This document shows, piece by piece, positions 9,026-17,473 of a stretch of 55,665 bases of DNA. Each line of letters opens with the position of its first letter. The first letter of the stretch is position 1. The notes beneath the pieces are model-generated. The model saw nothing but the letters and a program-made list of their open reading frames with translations. It was not told the DNA's origin and searched no databases. The stretch lies in NCBI GenBank assembly GCA_035648055.1, contig DASRMF010000084.1, positions 1-55,665 on the forward strand. Reading direction: 5' to 3'. A program made the position numbers and the translations under genes. Origin of the DNA: Sediminicultor sp035648055. GTDB lineage: Bacteria > Atribacterota > Phoenicimicrobiia > Phoenicimicrobiales > Phoenicimicrobiaceae.

Positions 9026-11167
9026 TCAGTCATATTTTTCATTGTTTTTATCAATATCATTGTTTACAATATCGTTTTCATCGCTATCCATTTTTCTTAG
9101 GTCAACTCTACCTTGATTATCAATTCCAATACATTTAACCAGTATACTATCATTGACCCTAACTACATCTTCAACTCTCCTTATTCGTTCATGTGACAAT
9201 TTTGAAATATGAACCAGGCCTTCCCTACCGGGGAAAATTTCAACAAAAGCTCCAAAATTAGTTGTCCTGGTCACCCTTCCTTCGTATGTTTCCCCAACCT
9301 TGGCTTCTCTTACTAAATCTTCAATCATCTTTTTTGCCTGCTTCAGAGCTTTTCCGTCTGGTGCAGCTATAAATACTTCTCCATCATCTTTAATATCAAC
9401 AGATGCACCCGTTACTTCTATAATTTTTTTAATATTTTTCCCACCGGGGCCAATTACCATGCCAATTTTAGAGGGATCAACACTTACAATCATTATTTTT
9501 GGCGCATATTCAGATAATTCTTCTTTAGGTTTAGACATTGTTTTATTCATTACATCCAGAATAAATAATCTCGCCTCTTTAGACCTCTGTAAAACATCTT
9601 GCATTGTATCTTTTGAGACACCCGCAATTTTCAGGTCCATCTGAATAGCGGTAATGCCCTGGTCGGTTCCGGTGGCTTTAAAGTCCATATCACCATAATG
9701 GTCTTCTAAACCTAAAATATCAGTTAATATTTCTACCTTTTCATCTTCTTTCACTAATCCCATGGCAACTCCGGCTACCGGCTTTTCAATAGGAACTCCG
9801 GCGTCAAATAAGGATAGACTCCCTCCGCAAACAGAAGCCATAGAAGAAGAGCCATTTGACTCTAAGATTTCAGAAACTATGCGAATAGTATAAGGAAATT
9901 TTTCTTCCGGGGGGATTACTGCTTTTAGAGCCATTTCTGCCAGCGAACCATGACCAATTTCTCTTCTTGATTGACCTCTTCTTGGTTTTACCTCGCCAAC
10001 ACTAAAAGGCGGAAAATTATAATGCAGATAAAATCTTTCCGAAGTGTCGTCTTCCAAAGTATCTATAAACTGCTTATCCTTTACTGTCCCAAGAGTAGTA
10101 ATAACTAAGGCCTGCGTTTCACCTCTGGTAAATAAAGCACTTCCATGAACTCGAGGAAGTACCCCGGTTTCGCAGCTAATAGGCCGTATTTCGTCTAATT
10201 TTCTTCCGTCTACTCTTATTTTTTCTTCCATTATTAAATTACGAATAGTCTCTTTGCAAACTTCATCATAGGCATTTTTCAAGAGGGATAAATTGTCTCC
10301 CTCAACAGATAATTTTTCAATAATCTGATTAGATATATTTTTTAATGTATTTTCTCTTTCCTTCTTTTCAGTTATGCACATTGATTTTTTAATTTCTTTT
10401 CCGTAGAGATTTTTAATTTCTTTGCGAAAATTATCTTCCAATTCTGCTGTTTCCGAATATTGTTTTTCTTCTTTTATGTTGGATTTCCCCAAAATATCGG
10501 CTAATTTTTCCTGGCCTTCTATGATGGTTTTGATTGCTTCCTGAGCAATACCAATTGCCTTTAGTACATTTTCTTCAGATACCTCTTTTGCTTCGCCTTC
10601 CATCATTATAATTGAATCTTTTGTACCAGCTATAATTAAGTCTAATTCTGAATTTTCTAATTCCTCAGGGCCGGGATTAACTATGAACTCGTTTTCTTTC
10701 AGACCAATCCTGACGGCTCCTATGGGACATTGAAAAGGAATATCCGATATCCATAAAGCTGCAGAAGCTCCTATTATAGCAAGTATATCCGGTGAATTTT
10801 TTTGATCATACGACAAAACGGTAGCAATGACCTGGACATCGTTTCTATATTCTTGGGGGAACAAAGGCCTCAAGGGACGATCTATAAGTCGAGAAGTTAA
10901 TATTGCATTCTTGCTTGGCCTTCCCTCTCTTTTGAAAAAACCACCTGGTATTTTACCTGCAGCATAAAATTTTTCCTCATAATCTACCATTAAAGGGAAA
11001 AAGTCTATCCCTTCACGTGGTTCTTTGGAACTGTTTGCTGTTACCAGCACAATAGTCCCCTCGCAGCTAACCACAATCGAGCCAGCTGACTGTTTAGCAA
11101 CTTTACCAGTTTCTATATTTATTACTTTACCATTTAAATTAATTTTAATTTCTTTAGTTCCTAACAT
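9026..11167 (-). CDS. pnp: Polyribonucleotide nucleotidyltransferase (PNPase)
   Basis: A 713-residue phosphorolytic 3'-5' exoribonuclease of mRNA decay. It has two RNase PH-like domains separated by a helical linker (about 210-310). The second core has ETGVLPRVHGSALFTRGETQ and the catalytic segment DHYGDMDFKATGT. A KH domain (VIGPGGKNIKKIIEVTGASVDI) and an S1 domain (GETYEGRVTRTTNFGAFVEIFPGREGLVHIS) follow. The acidic Asn/Asp-rich tail is variable in the family. It sits downstream of rpsO as in many bacteria, but 155 bases separate the two and hold a striking heptad repeat. Confidence 0.98.
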   Translation of the reverse strand: MLGTKEIKINLNGKVINIETGKVAKQSAGSIVVSCEGTIVLVTANSSKEPREGIDFFPLMVDYEEKFYAAGKIPGGFFKREGRPSKNAILTSRLIDRPLRPLFPQEYRNDVQVIATVLSYDQKNSPDILAIIGASAALWISDIPFQCPIGAVRIGLKENEFIVNPGPEELENSELDLIIAGTKDSIIMMEGEAKEVSEENVLKAIGIAQEAIKTIIEGQEKLADILGKSNIKEEKQYSETAELEDNFRKEIKNLYGKEIKKSMCITEKKERENTLKNISNQIIEKLSVEGDNLSLLKNAYDEVCKETIRNLIMEEKIRVDGRKLDEIRPISCETGVLPRVHGSALFTRGETQALVITTLGTVKDKQFIDTLEDDTSERFYLHYNFPPFSVGEVKPRRGQSRREIGHGSLAEMALKAVIPPEEKFPYTIRIVSEILESNGSSSMASVCGGSLSLFDAGVPIEKPVAGVAMGLVKEDEKVEILTDILGLEDHYGDMDFKATGTDQGITAIQMDLKIAGVSKDTMQDVLQRSKEARLFILDVMNKTMSKPKEELSEYAPKIMIVSVDPSKIGMVIGPGGKNIKKIIEVTGASVDIKDDGEVFIAAPDGKALKQAKKMIEDLVREAKVGETYEGRVTRTTNFGAFVEIFPGREGLVHISKLSHERIRRVEDVVRVNDSILVKCIGIDNQGRVDLRKMDSDENDIVNNDIDKNNEKYD

Positions 11168-11264
11168 TAAATATTTTTTTCCTCCTTATTATTTAAAAAC
11201 TAGTTTATTTTATGTAAATATTTTATCTTTATTATAATTGTGTATCTTGCATTTTGTATTTGAA

Positions 11265-11320
11265 ACTAACGACTATTTACTATTCACTAACGACTATTTA
11301 CTATTCACTAACGACTAATT
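11265..11320. repeat. Perfect ACT-heptad array, eight 7-mers
   Basis: Eight contiguous 7-mers, each starting with ACT, fill this stretch. The order is ACTAACG, ACTATTT, ACTATTC, the same three again, ACTAACG, then ACTAATT. The first six are a perfect 21-bp tandem duplication. It lies between rpsO and pnp and ends 3 bases before the rpsO stop codon, resembling the heptanucleotide STRR repeats known from cyanobacteria. Confidence 0.9.
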
Positions 11321-11322
11321 TA

Positions 11323-11592
11323 TTATTTTCGTAAATTTAGTGACTCAAGAATTGTCCGATATTTAGCAATATCATTATCTTTAAGATACTTTAATAGCCT
11401 TCTCCTTCTCCCTACCATCTTCAATAAACCTTGCTTAGAATGAAAATCCTTTTTGTTTATATTTAAATGTCCGGTAAGATCATTTATTCTTTCTGTTAAC
11501 AAAGCAATTTGAACTTCTGGTGAGCCAGTATCAGTAGTATGATGCTGGTATTTTGTTATTGTTTTTTCCTTATCTTCTTTAGCCAAAACCAT
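11323..11592 (-). CDS. rpsO: 30S ribosomal protein S15
   Basis: An 89-residue small-subunit protein that binds the 16S rRNA central domain early in assembly. Family hallmarks are HHTTDTGSPEVQIALLTERI, the DFHSKQGLLKMVGRRRRLLKYL segment (shown in parts), and a normal length. ATG start with AGGAGAGGG upstream. A good minus-strand promoter sits about 60 bases upstream (11647-11675), so rpsO can be transcribed separately from ribF and continue into pnp. Confidence 0.98.
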   Translation of the reverse strand: MVLAKEDKEKTITKYQHHTTDTGSPEVQIALLTERINDLTGHLNINKKDFHSKQGLLKMVGRRRRLLKYLKDNDIAKYRTILESLNLRK

Positions 11593-11646
11593 GTTTTTCC
11601 CTCTCCTTTTATTTTTGATTATTATTTTTATTTCTATATGCTCATT

Positions 11647-11675
11647 ATTTTATCATAAACCATTATACCCTTCAA
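11647..11675 (-). promoter_or_regulatory. Probable sigma-70-type promoter of rpsO
   Basis: On the minus strand, TTGAAG (11675-11670), a 17-base spacer and TAAAAT (11652-11647) give a near-consensus housekeeping promoter about 55 bases before the rpsO start. The -35 overlaps a small hairpin made of CTTCAA and TTGAAG. Confidence 0.6.
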
Positions 11676-11688
11676 CCTTATTGAAGAA

Positions 11689-11715
11689 AGTATCGAGTAT
11701 ATAGTATCGATACTA
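11689..11715. repeat. AGTAT heptads overlapping the ribF stop codon
   Basis: Consecutive 7-mers AGTATCG, AGTATAT, AGTATCG, then ATACTA. The end forms the palindrome AGTATCGATACT. The TAG stop codon of ribF (11715-11713) lies in the last unit. Confidence 0.65.
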
Positions 11716-12648
11716 ATTTCTTTTACTAATTATTTCATTGGCTGTTAAAATATCCTCCTCTATCTGTTTCTTTAGTAAACTTGGACGGTTAAAGCATTTT
11801 TCTTCTCTTATTTTTTGTAATATATTAACGACTAGTTTTTCAGTATATATTTTTCTATTGAAATTTATAATGTGAACTTCAATAGTGCGTTCTGTTTCTC
11901 TAAAAGTTGGCCTAACTCCTATATTCATCAAGCCATAATATTTTCTATTATCAATTTTAACTTCTACCAGATATACTCCGTTAACGGGAATTAGCTTATC
12001 CGGTGGTATCTCGATATTAGCTGTAGCGAAATTTAATAATTTTCTTCCTCTGCCTTTTCCGGAAATTACTTTTCCCGAAATCGTAATGTCATGTCCTAAT
12101 AATTTTCGTGCTTTTTCGATTTCTCCCGATTTGATACAATCTTTTATTCTAGTGCTGCTAATTATAGTATGATTTTTAGTAATTGGTTTCAATATGTTAG
12201 TTTTGAATTTATAGAACTTGCTATATTCTTTTAAAAGATCCGTATTCCCTTTTCCCCGAAAACCAAATTTATAATTAAAGCCCACAAAAAGCTCTTTTAC
12301 CTGCAAACTATCAACTAATATTTTGCTTACAAAATCTTTGGGCAGCATTTTACTCATAGTCTCATTAAATTTAATAACAAGAAGGATATCAACATCTGAT
12401 TCTTTAATTAAGCTTATTCGCTCCTCCAAAGTTGTTAACAAGAAAACATCGCTTTCCGGATTAATTATTTTATCGGGATGCGGGTCAAAAGTAACAACAA
12501 TACTTATTCCATCATTTTTTTTGGCCTTATCGACGGTTTGCTTAATCAATTTTTGATGTCCTAAATGTATGCCATCAAAGACACCTAAAGCAATATATCG
12601 TTTTTTGTTCGGCAATATGATATTTTTTGAATATCTTATAACTTCCAT
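11713..12648 (-). CDS. ribF: Bifunctional riboflavin kinase / FAD synthetase
   Basis: A 311-residue enzyme making FMN from riboflavin and FAD from FMN. The N-terminal adenylyltransferase domain has GVFDGIHLGHQKLI near residue 23 and STRIKDCIKSGEIEKA around 165. The C-terminal flavokinase domain has GKGRGRKLLNFATANIEIP and GVYLVEV. The length is typical. It is 29 bases downstream of truB and closes the nusA-infB-truB block before a separate rpsO promoter, the usual Firmicutes order. Confidence 0.97.
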   Translation of the reverse strand: MEVIRYSKNIILPNKKRYIALGVFDGIHLGHQKLIKQTVDKAKKNDGISIVVTFDPHPDKIINPESDVFLLTTLEERISLIKESDVDILLVIKFNETMSKMLPKDFVSKILVDSLQVKELFVGFNYKFGFRGKGNTDLLKEYSKFYKFKTNILKPITKNHTIISSTRIKDCIKSGEIEKARKLLGHDITISGKVISGKGRGRKLLNFATANIEIPPDKLIPVNGVYLVEVKIDNRKYYGLMNIGVRPTFRETERTIEVHIINFNRKIYTEKLVVNILQKIREEKCFNRPSLLKKQIEEDILTANEIISKRN

Positions 12649-12677
12649 AGTTAATTATCTACATCAAATTAGCAAAA

Positions 12678-13607
12678 TTAATAATTACTAAAAACCTTAA
12701 CTGGCTTAAAGATAATATTTTCTCCATCCTCTTTAATCGAAGTACCGATAGACAGCAAATTACCTTTTACGTCAAATATTTTAACAAATTTGTCTTTTCC
12801 TGTCTTTAGCCCTTCCGGAATTTCAATAACCTGCTCGCGTGATATAACTCCGCCGTTCAAAACGGTTTTAGTTGCTTCACTTTTTACAGTTATTTTATTT
12901 AATCCTTCAAGAGCGGAATCAATGCTAATAAGATATTTCTTTCCTAAAGTTTTATCCTCTTTAAATTCCTCTAAATTCATTGAATTTTCAATGCTAAAAT
13001 TACCAACCTTTTTTCTTACTAAACTTGACAAATGCGCGCCACAACCTAATTCATTACCTATGTCATTACACAATGTTCTAATATATGTACCCTTTGAGCA
13101 AACAACTTCGAATTTAACTATCGGATTTACTCTTTGGTCAAAATTTATCAAGTTAAACTGATATATTTTTATTTCCCTAGGACTTCTTTTTACTTCTATC
13201 CCTTTCCTGGCAAGATGATACAATCTTTTTCCCTTGAAATGGGCTGCTGAAAACATCGGAGGTATCTGACTAATTGTACCTTCGTATTTTTGGAATATAG
13301 CTCTAATCATTTTTTCATCAATATCAGTACTTACTTCTTTTTTCCCAATTATTTTGCCTTCTGCATCCTGGGAATCCGTGGAAATTCCCAAAGTCATTTC
13401 GCCCTGATAGTGTTTTTTCGTACCTACTAAAAATTCAGCTATTTTTGTAGCTTGTCCTAAACATAACAATAAAACACCGGAAGCAGAGGGATCTAATGTC
13501 CCCGTATGTCCCACTTTAGAAATATTTAAGATATTTTTAACTTCTCTCACGACTTGATATGAACTGATTCCTTTTGGTTTAAATATGTTTAAAATACCGT
13601 TCATCAT
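12678..13607 (-). CDS. truB: tRNA pseudouridine-55 synthase TruB
   Basis: A 309-residue enzyme that converts U55 of the tRNA T-loop to pseudouridine. The catalytic motif GHTGTLDPSASGVL places the nucleophilic Asp at about residue 39. Other family segments are KGTYIRTLCNDIG and a C-terminal PUA-like part. The start overlaps the nrnA stop by 4 bases (ATGA type), so the two are translationally coupled. Note that the tRNA-Lys gene at 45029 has C, not U, at position 55, so it cannot be a normal substrate. Confidence 0.97.
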   Translation of the reverse strand: MMNGILNIFKPKGISSYQVVREVKNILNISKVGHTGTLDPSASGVLLLCLGQATKIAEFLVGTKKHYQGEMTLGISTDSQDAEGKIIGKKEVSTDIDEKMIRAIFQKYEGTISQIPPMFSAAHFKGKRLYHLARKGIEVKRSPREIKIYQFNLINFDQRVNPIVKFEVVCSKGTYIRTLCNDIGNELGCGAHLSSLVRKKVGNFSIENSMNLEEFKEDKTLGKKYLISIDSALEGLNKITVKSEATKTVLNGGVISREQVIEIPEGLKTGKDKFVKIFDVKGNLLSIGTSIKEDGENIIFKPVKVFSNY

Positions 13608-14593
13608 TCTGCTTCACAAGACTTTATTTCTTTAAATAGTTGGGAAAGAATTTTGTCTTTAATTTTATACATCTTTCCCGAACATAAACAACCGGCAGCA
13701 TTCGGGTGACCGCCTCCATTAAATTTTCCGGCAAATTTATTTACGTCAAAATTACCTTTAGAGCGAAAACTAATCTTTATTTTATTATCTTTAGTTTCTT
13801 TGAATAATATTGATATTTCATTATTATCTAAAGTTGCAGCAACATCAACTATTCCTTCTATTTCCTCATCATTTGCTTTAGTATTATTTAACATTTTTCT
13901 AGTAATAGTTATCCATGAAACATAATTAGAATAATTCGCCTCTAAAGTTGAAAGAGCTTCTCCCAATAATTTTAATCCGGGATAGGTATTTCTATTGTAA
14001 ATCTTAGCGGCGATTAAATGCGGCTTAATTTCAAAAGAAGTTAAATCGGAAGCTATTTTAAATGTCCTTGAGCTTACGTTTGAATATCTAAAGGAGCCAG
14101 TATCAGTTAATATAGAGGTAAATAAGTAGGTAGAGATATCTTTATCTAATAAATCTACATTTATAAACCTAATCAGTTCATAGATAATTTCTCCGACTGA
14201 GGAAACAGAACTATCCACATAATTTAAATCTCCAAAGCTTTCATTGCTCGCATGATGGTCAATGTTTATTGTGGTTTTTATGTTTTTAAATATTTCGTAG
14301 GTCTTTCCCATTCTTTTGACATTACTACAATCAAGTGCTATCCCCACATCTATATTTTTTGTATCAATATAATCATCTTCTAAATATTGTACTTTATTAA
14401 CGCCGGGCAAAAAATCATATATTTTTGGCAATTTGCCCTGATTTAATATAATAGGTTTCTTCTTTAGTTTTTTTAATATGGAATAAAGAGCAAGTTCAGA
14501 GCCAATTGCATCTCCATCCAAATTTATATGGGAAGTAATTAAAAAATTATTGTTTTTCTGCAGTACATTGCTAATTTCATCAAAACTATTCAT
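13604..14593 (-). CDS. nrnA: Bifunctional oligoribonuclease/pAp phosphatase NrnA (DHH family)
   Basis: A 329-residue DHH/DHHA1 phosphoesterase that degrades nanoRNAs and dephosphorylates pAp. The N-terminal DHH domain has HINLDGDAIGSELAL, a CSN segment, and IDHHASNESFGD carrying the DHH motif. The C-terminal DHHA1 domain has FNGGGHPNAAGC. The gene lies between rbfA and truB, its standard place in Firmicutes, overlapping rbfA by 8 bases and truB by 4. Enzymatic preference cannot be read from sequence. Confidence 0.95.
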   Translation of the reverse strand: MNSFDEISNVLQKNNNFLITSHINLDGDAIGSELALYSILKKLKKKPIILNQGKLPKIYDFLPGVNKVQYLEDDYIDTKNIDVGIALDCSNVKRMGKTYEIFKNIKTTINIDHHASNESFGDLNYVDSSVSSVGEIIYELIRFINVDLLDKDISTYLFTSILTDTGSFRYSNVSSRTFKIASDLTSFEIKPHLIAAKIYNRNTYPGLKLLGEALSTLEANYSNYVSWITITRKMLNNTKANDEEIEGIVDVAATLDNNEISILFKETKDNKIKISFRSKGNFDVNKFAGKFNGGGHPNAAGCLCSGKMYKIKDKILSQLFKEIKSCEAE

Positions 14594-14966
14594 TATTTTT
14601 ATCTTTCTTTAAATCTAATTGTGGTTCATTAATTTCAGTAATTATTTTCAATAATTTGTATTGATGTTTCAAGTCCTGATCGATTACGAATTTTATATTC
14701 GGTACATATCTTATTTTTAAATCTTTTCCCAATTCACCTCTTATAAACTTTGTGGCATTTTTAAGTCCTTCTAAAGCTTTTCTTTGTTGTTTTTTATCAT
14801 TAAAGATGGTCACAAAAATATCAGCATACTTTAGGTCAGACGAAACTTTTACTCTGGTTAGGGTGACAAATTTTATTCTTGGATCGTTTATTTTTCGATA
14901 TATTATATTGTTAACTTCTCTTAAAAGAGATTTTTCTAAATGTTCGCTTCTTTTAGGCAGTGGCAT
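14586..14966 (-). CDS. rbfA: 30S ribosome-binding factor RbfA
   Basis: A 126-residue ribosome maturation factor of the KH type. It begins MPLPKRSEHLEKSLLREVNN and contains NDPRIKFVTLTRVKVSSDLK and IRYVPNIKFVIDQDL, typical for the family. An in-frame TTG at 14990 would add 8 residues. I prefer the ATG at 14966, about 9 bases after a GGGGA ribosome-binding site. That site lies within an 8-mer repeat (CCCCAATT, CACCAATT, TACCAATT on the plus strand), so a repeat has supplied or overwritten the initiation region. It overlaps nrnA by 8 bases. Confidence 0.95.
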   Translation of the reverse strand: MPLPKRSEHLEKSLLREVNNIIYRKINDPRIKFVTLTRVKVSSDLKYADIFVTIFNDKKQQRKALEGLKNATKFIRGELGKDLKIRYVPNIKFVIDQDLKHQYKLLKIITEINEPQLDLKKDKNNE

Positions 14967-14985
14967 ATTATTAATTCCCCAATTC

Positions 14986-15002
14986 ACCAATTTACCAATT
15001 AA
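14986..15002. repeat. ACCAATTT octad repeat, copy at rbfA start
   Basis: The 17-mer ACCAATTTACCAATTAA occurs identically here, at 17060-17076 and at 44618-44634. Here it lies in the infB-rbfA gap, next to the rbfA ribosome-binding site. Confidence 0.7.
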
Positions 15003-15038
15003 ACTAGTTCAATGTTTAACCAGTTTTCCAGGCTAGGT

Positions 15039-16976
15039 TTATTTTTCTTTAATTTCTCTAAAAGTATAAAATTCGAGTATGTCCTTTAACTTTATATCAT
15101 TAAAATTTTCTACGCCGATTCCGCATTCAAAATCAGTATTAACTTCTTTTACATCTTCTTTAAATCGTTTTAGCGAAGAAACTTTACTTTCATATATTAA
15201 TTTACCGTCTCTTATCACTCGTATATTATCTTTATTTGATAGCTTTCCGCTTAATACATAACTTCCTGCAATAGTGCCAATCTTAGGTATTTTAAATATT
15301 TCCCTAACTTCTGCTTGTCCGCAGACATATTCTTCGATTTTCGGTTTCAATAATCCTTTTAAAGCGGACCTAATTTCATCTACTAAATTATATATGATTT
15401 TATGTAATCTGATGTCTACCTTTTCGGACTTAGCTATTTTTTGGATATTTATACTAGGGCGAATATTAAAACCAATTATTATTGCCTTGGAAGCAGAGGC
15501 TAACATGACATCTGTTTCGTTAATATTTCCTACACCTGCGTGTATTATGTCAATTTTTACCTCTTCATTTTCAATTTTTATCTTCTTTATAGCTTCTTGC
15601 AAAGCATCTAATGAACCTTGCGTGTCTGTCTTTAAAATTATATTTAACTTATCTATTTTTCCTTCTTTTATCTCTAAAAATAAATTGTCCAAAGAGATTT
15701 CTACTTCTTCTACTACTTTACTTCTTCCCTCTTCCTCTCTTTCGTTAATTATAATTTTAGCGAGCTTATCATCAGGTACTATTTGGAAGTAATCACCTGC
15801 CTGGGGCATTTTACCAAAACCTATAATCTCAACCGGAGTTGAAGGTCCTGCTTTTCGAATGCTTTTCCCCTTGTCGTCAATAAGGCTTCTGATTTTACCA
15901 TAGTATAATCCTGCAATGAAATAATCGCCAACCTTCAGTGACCCATCTTGAATTAATACTGAAGCGATAATTCCTCTTTTCTTGTCTAATTTCGTTTCCA
16001 TTATTAAGCCTTTTGCCGGAATATCCGGATTTGCCTTCAAGTCTAATATCTCTGCTTGTAACAAAATAGCTTCCAATAATTTTTCAATACCTTTGTTTTG
16101 AAGGGCAGAAACTTCCACCATTAGAGTTTCTCCTCCCCATTCTTCGGAAACTAATTCATATTTGGTCAGCTCTTTTTTAACTTTTTCTACATTAGCATTA
16201 GCTTTGTCAATTTTATTTATTGCTACGATAATAGGAACATTCGCTGCTTTTGCATGGTTAATTGCTTCAACGGTTTGAGGCATTACTCCATCATCTGCTG
16301 CCACAACTAAAACTGCAACGTCTGTGGCTTTTACTCCTCGAGCCCTCATTGTGGTGAAAGCCTCATGTCCCGGAGTATCTATAAATACAATTATGTTATT
16401 AGCAATTTTGATTTGGTACGCTCCGATTCGCTGCGTAATCCCCCCCACTTCTCCTTTGGTGACATCTGTCTTTCGAATGGCATCAAGAAGAGTAGTTTTA
16501 CCATGGTCAACATGTCCTATTACAGTAACGACAGGAGGTTTTGCAATTAATTTTATAGCTTTATCCTTTTTTTGGAGGTTACTTTTACTTTTTAGTTTAT
16601 CAGATAATTCTACTTTATACCCGTATTCCTTAGCGATATTTTTTAAAATATTTACAGAAACTTCCTTGTCAATAGAACTTATTGTTCCAAATTGTATAAT
16701 TTTTTGTATTAACTCTGATAAAGATATTTTTAACTGTGAGGAAAGTTCCTTTAAATTCGGAAGCTTAGTGATTTTTAAAACTTTTAATTGTTTATTCTTT
16801 TCTTTTGCCTTTCCCCCTTTTTCAGCATCAATAATTTCTTTAATTAATTCTACAGTATCTTCATCTAAAGCACTCATATGATTTTTAACTTTAATTCCTT
16901 CTTTATTTAAAAATCCTAACAGCTCTTTGGCTGGCATTTTTAAATCTTCAGCTAATTCATACACTCTCATCTTCAT
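15039..16976 (-). CDS. infB: Translation initiation factor IF-2
   Basis: A 645-residue GTPase that brings initiator tRNA to the 30S subunit. A short N-terminal IF2_N module is followed directly by a compact linker, so the protein is near the short end of the family. The G domain has GHVDHGKTTLLDA, VFIDTPGHEAF and INKID; domains II-IV follow. The longest ORF begins at a TTG at 16994, but the ATG at 16976 (MKMRVYELAEDL) lies 9 bases after GGAGG and is the better start. A TATAAT-like -10 near 17023-17028 suggests a possible extra promoter. The 180-base gap to ylxR is repeat-rich, and no ribosomal L7Ae-like gene lies in it. Confidence 0.97.
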   Translation of the reverse strand: MKMRVYELAEDLKMPAKELLGFLNKEGIKVKNHMSALDEDTVELIKEIIDAEKGGKAKEKNKQLKVLKITKLPNLKELSSQLKISLSELIQKIIQFGTISSIDKEVSVNILKNIAKEYGYKVELSDKLKSKSNLQKKDKAIKLIAKPPVVTVIGHVDHGKTTLLDAIRKTDVTKGEVGGITQRIGAYQIKIANNIIVFIDTPGHEAFTTMRARGVKATDVAVLVVAADDGVMPQTVEAINHAKAANVPIIVAINKIDKANANVEKVKKELTKYELVSEEWGGETLMVEVSALQNKGIEKLLEAILLQAEILDLKANPDIPAKGLIMETKLDKKRGIIASVLIQDGSLKVGDYFIAGLYYGKIRSLIDDKGKSIRKAGPSTPVEIIGFGKMPQAGDYFQIVPDDKLAKIIINEREEEGRSKVVEEVEISLDNLFLEIKEGKIDKLNIILKTDTQGSLDALQEAIKKIKIENEEVKIDIIHAGVGNINETDVMLASASKAIIIGFNIRPSINIQKIAKSEKVDIRLHKIIYNLVDEIRSALKGLLKPKIEEYVCGQAEVREIFKIPKIGTIAGSYVLSGKLSNKDNIRVIRDGKLIYESKVSSLKRFKEDVKEVNTDFECGIGVENFNDIKLKDILEFYTFREIKEK

Positions 16977-17059
16977 TGTATATCGCCTCCACAATAAGTT
17001 ATATAACTCTTTTTATAACATCATTATATCAAAAATTATTATCTTATATTGGTTAATTG

Positions 17060-17076
17060 ACCAATTTACCAATTAA
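17060..17076. repeat. ACCAATTT octad repeat, copy upstream of infB
   Basis: An identical 17-mer to those at 14986 and 44618, inside the ylxR-infB gap (16995-17173). That gap also has ACC/ACT-rich 7- and 8-mers and a TTTTCTTAACCAATTAACTAA tract like those at 30530 and 45868. Confidence 0.65.
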
Positions 17077-17173
17077 TTCAGTCTACCGGCCTTCCTGTCC
17101 ACCAGTCTCCCAGTCAATTTAGTTAACCGGTTAGTTAATTCACCGATTAAATTGTTTTTATTTTCTTAACCAA

Positions 17174-17470
17174 TTAACTAATATCATCTGTGCTTGCATC
17201 TATATTTTTTAAAAAAGCCTTTCTTAAATCATCAAGCGTTTTTAACGTAATATCTTGCTTTAAGGATTTTTTTAAACTATTCTCCTTAAGAACAATATCC
17301 AAACATTTAACGTCACCGCAAATATAAGCTCCCCTTCCTGATTTTTTACCCGTCTCATCAATTTCAATTTGTCCATCAGGCGTTCTTATTATTCTAATCA
17401 TCTCTTTTTTTGGTTTTTTACATTTACAACCGATACAAGTTCTTACAGGTATCTTTAGATTTTTTATCAT
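17174..17470 (-). CDS. ylxR: YlxR family RNA-binding protein
   Basis: A 98-residue DUF448/YlxR protein encoded between nusA and infB in most Firmicutes. Family members are small RNA-binding or nucleoid-associated regulators; B. subtilis YlxR is also called RnpM. Motifs are PVRTCIGCKCKKPKKEMIRI and GRGAYICGD. Four Cys near the N terminus and the GRGAY motif match the family. It begins 3 bases after nusA. The C-terminal ~25 residues are variable. Confidence 0.94.
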   Translation of the reverse strand: MIKNLKIPVRTCIGCKCKKPKKEMIRIIRTPDGQIEIDETGKKSGRGAYICGDVKCLDIVLKENSLKKSLKQDITLKTLDDLRKAFLKNIDASTDDIS

Positions 17471-17473
17471 TTT

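Noticed and set aside
11265..11320. Possible CRISPR array.
   Set aside because: The units are only 7 bases, contiguous and without unique spacers, and no cas genes are present.
16324..16881. A 185-residue plus-strand open frame opposite infB.
   Set aside because: It is antisense to a strongly conserved IF-2 coding region, has no ribosome-binding site or recognisable domain, and reflects base composition. The same holds for 15274-15792 and 32689-33324.
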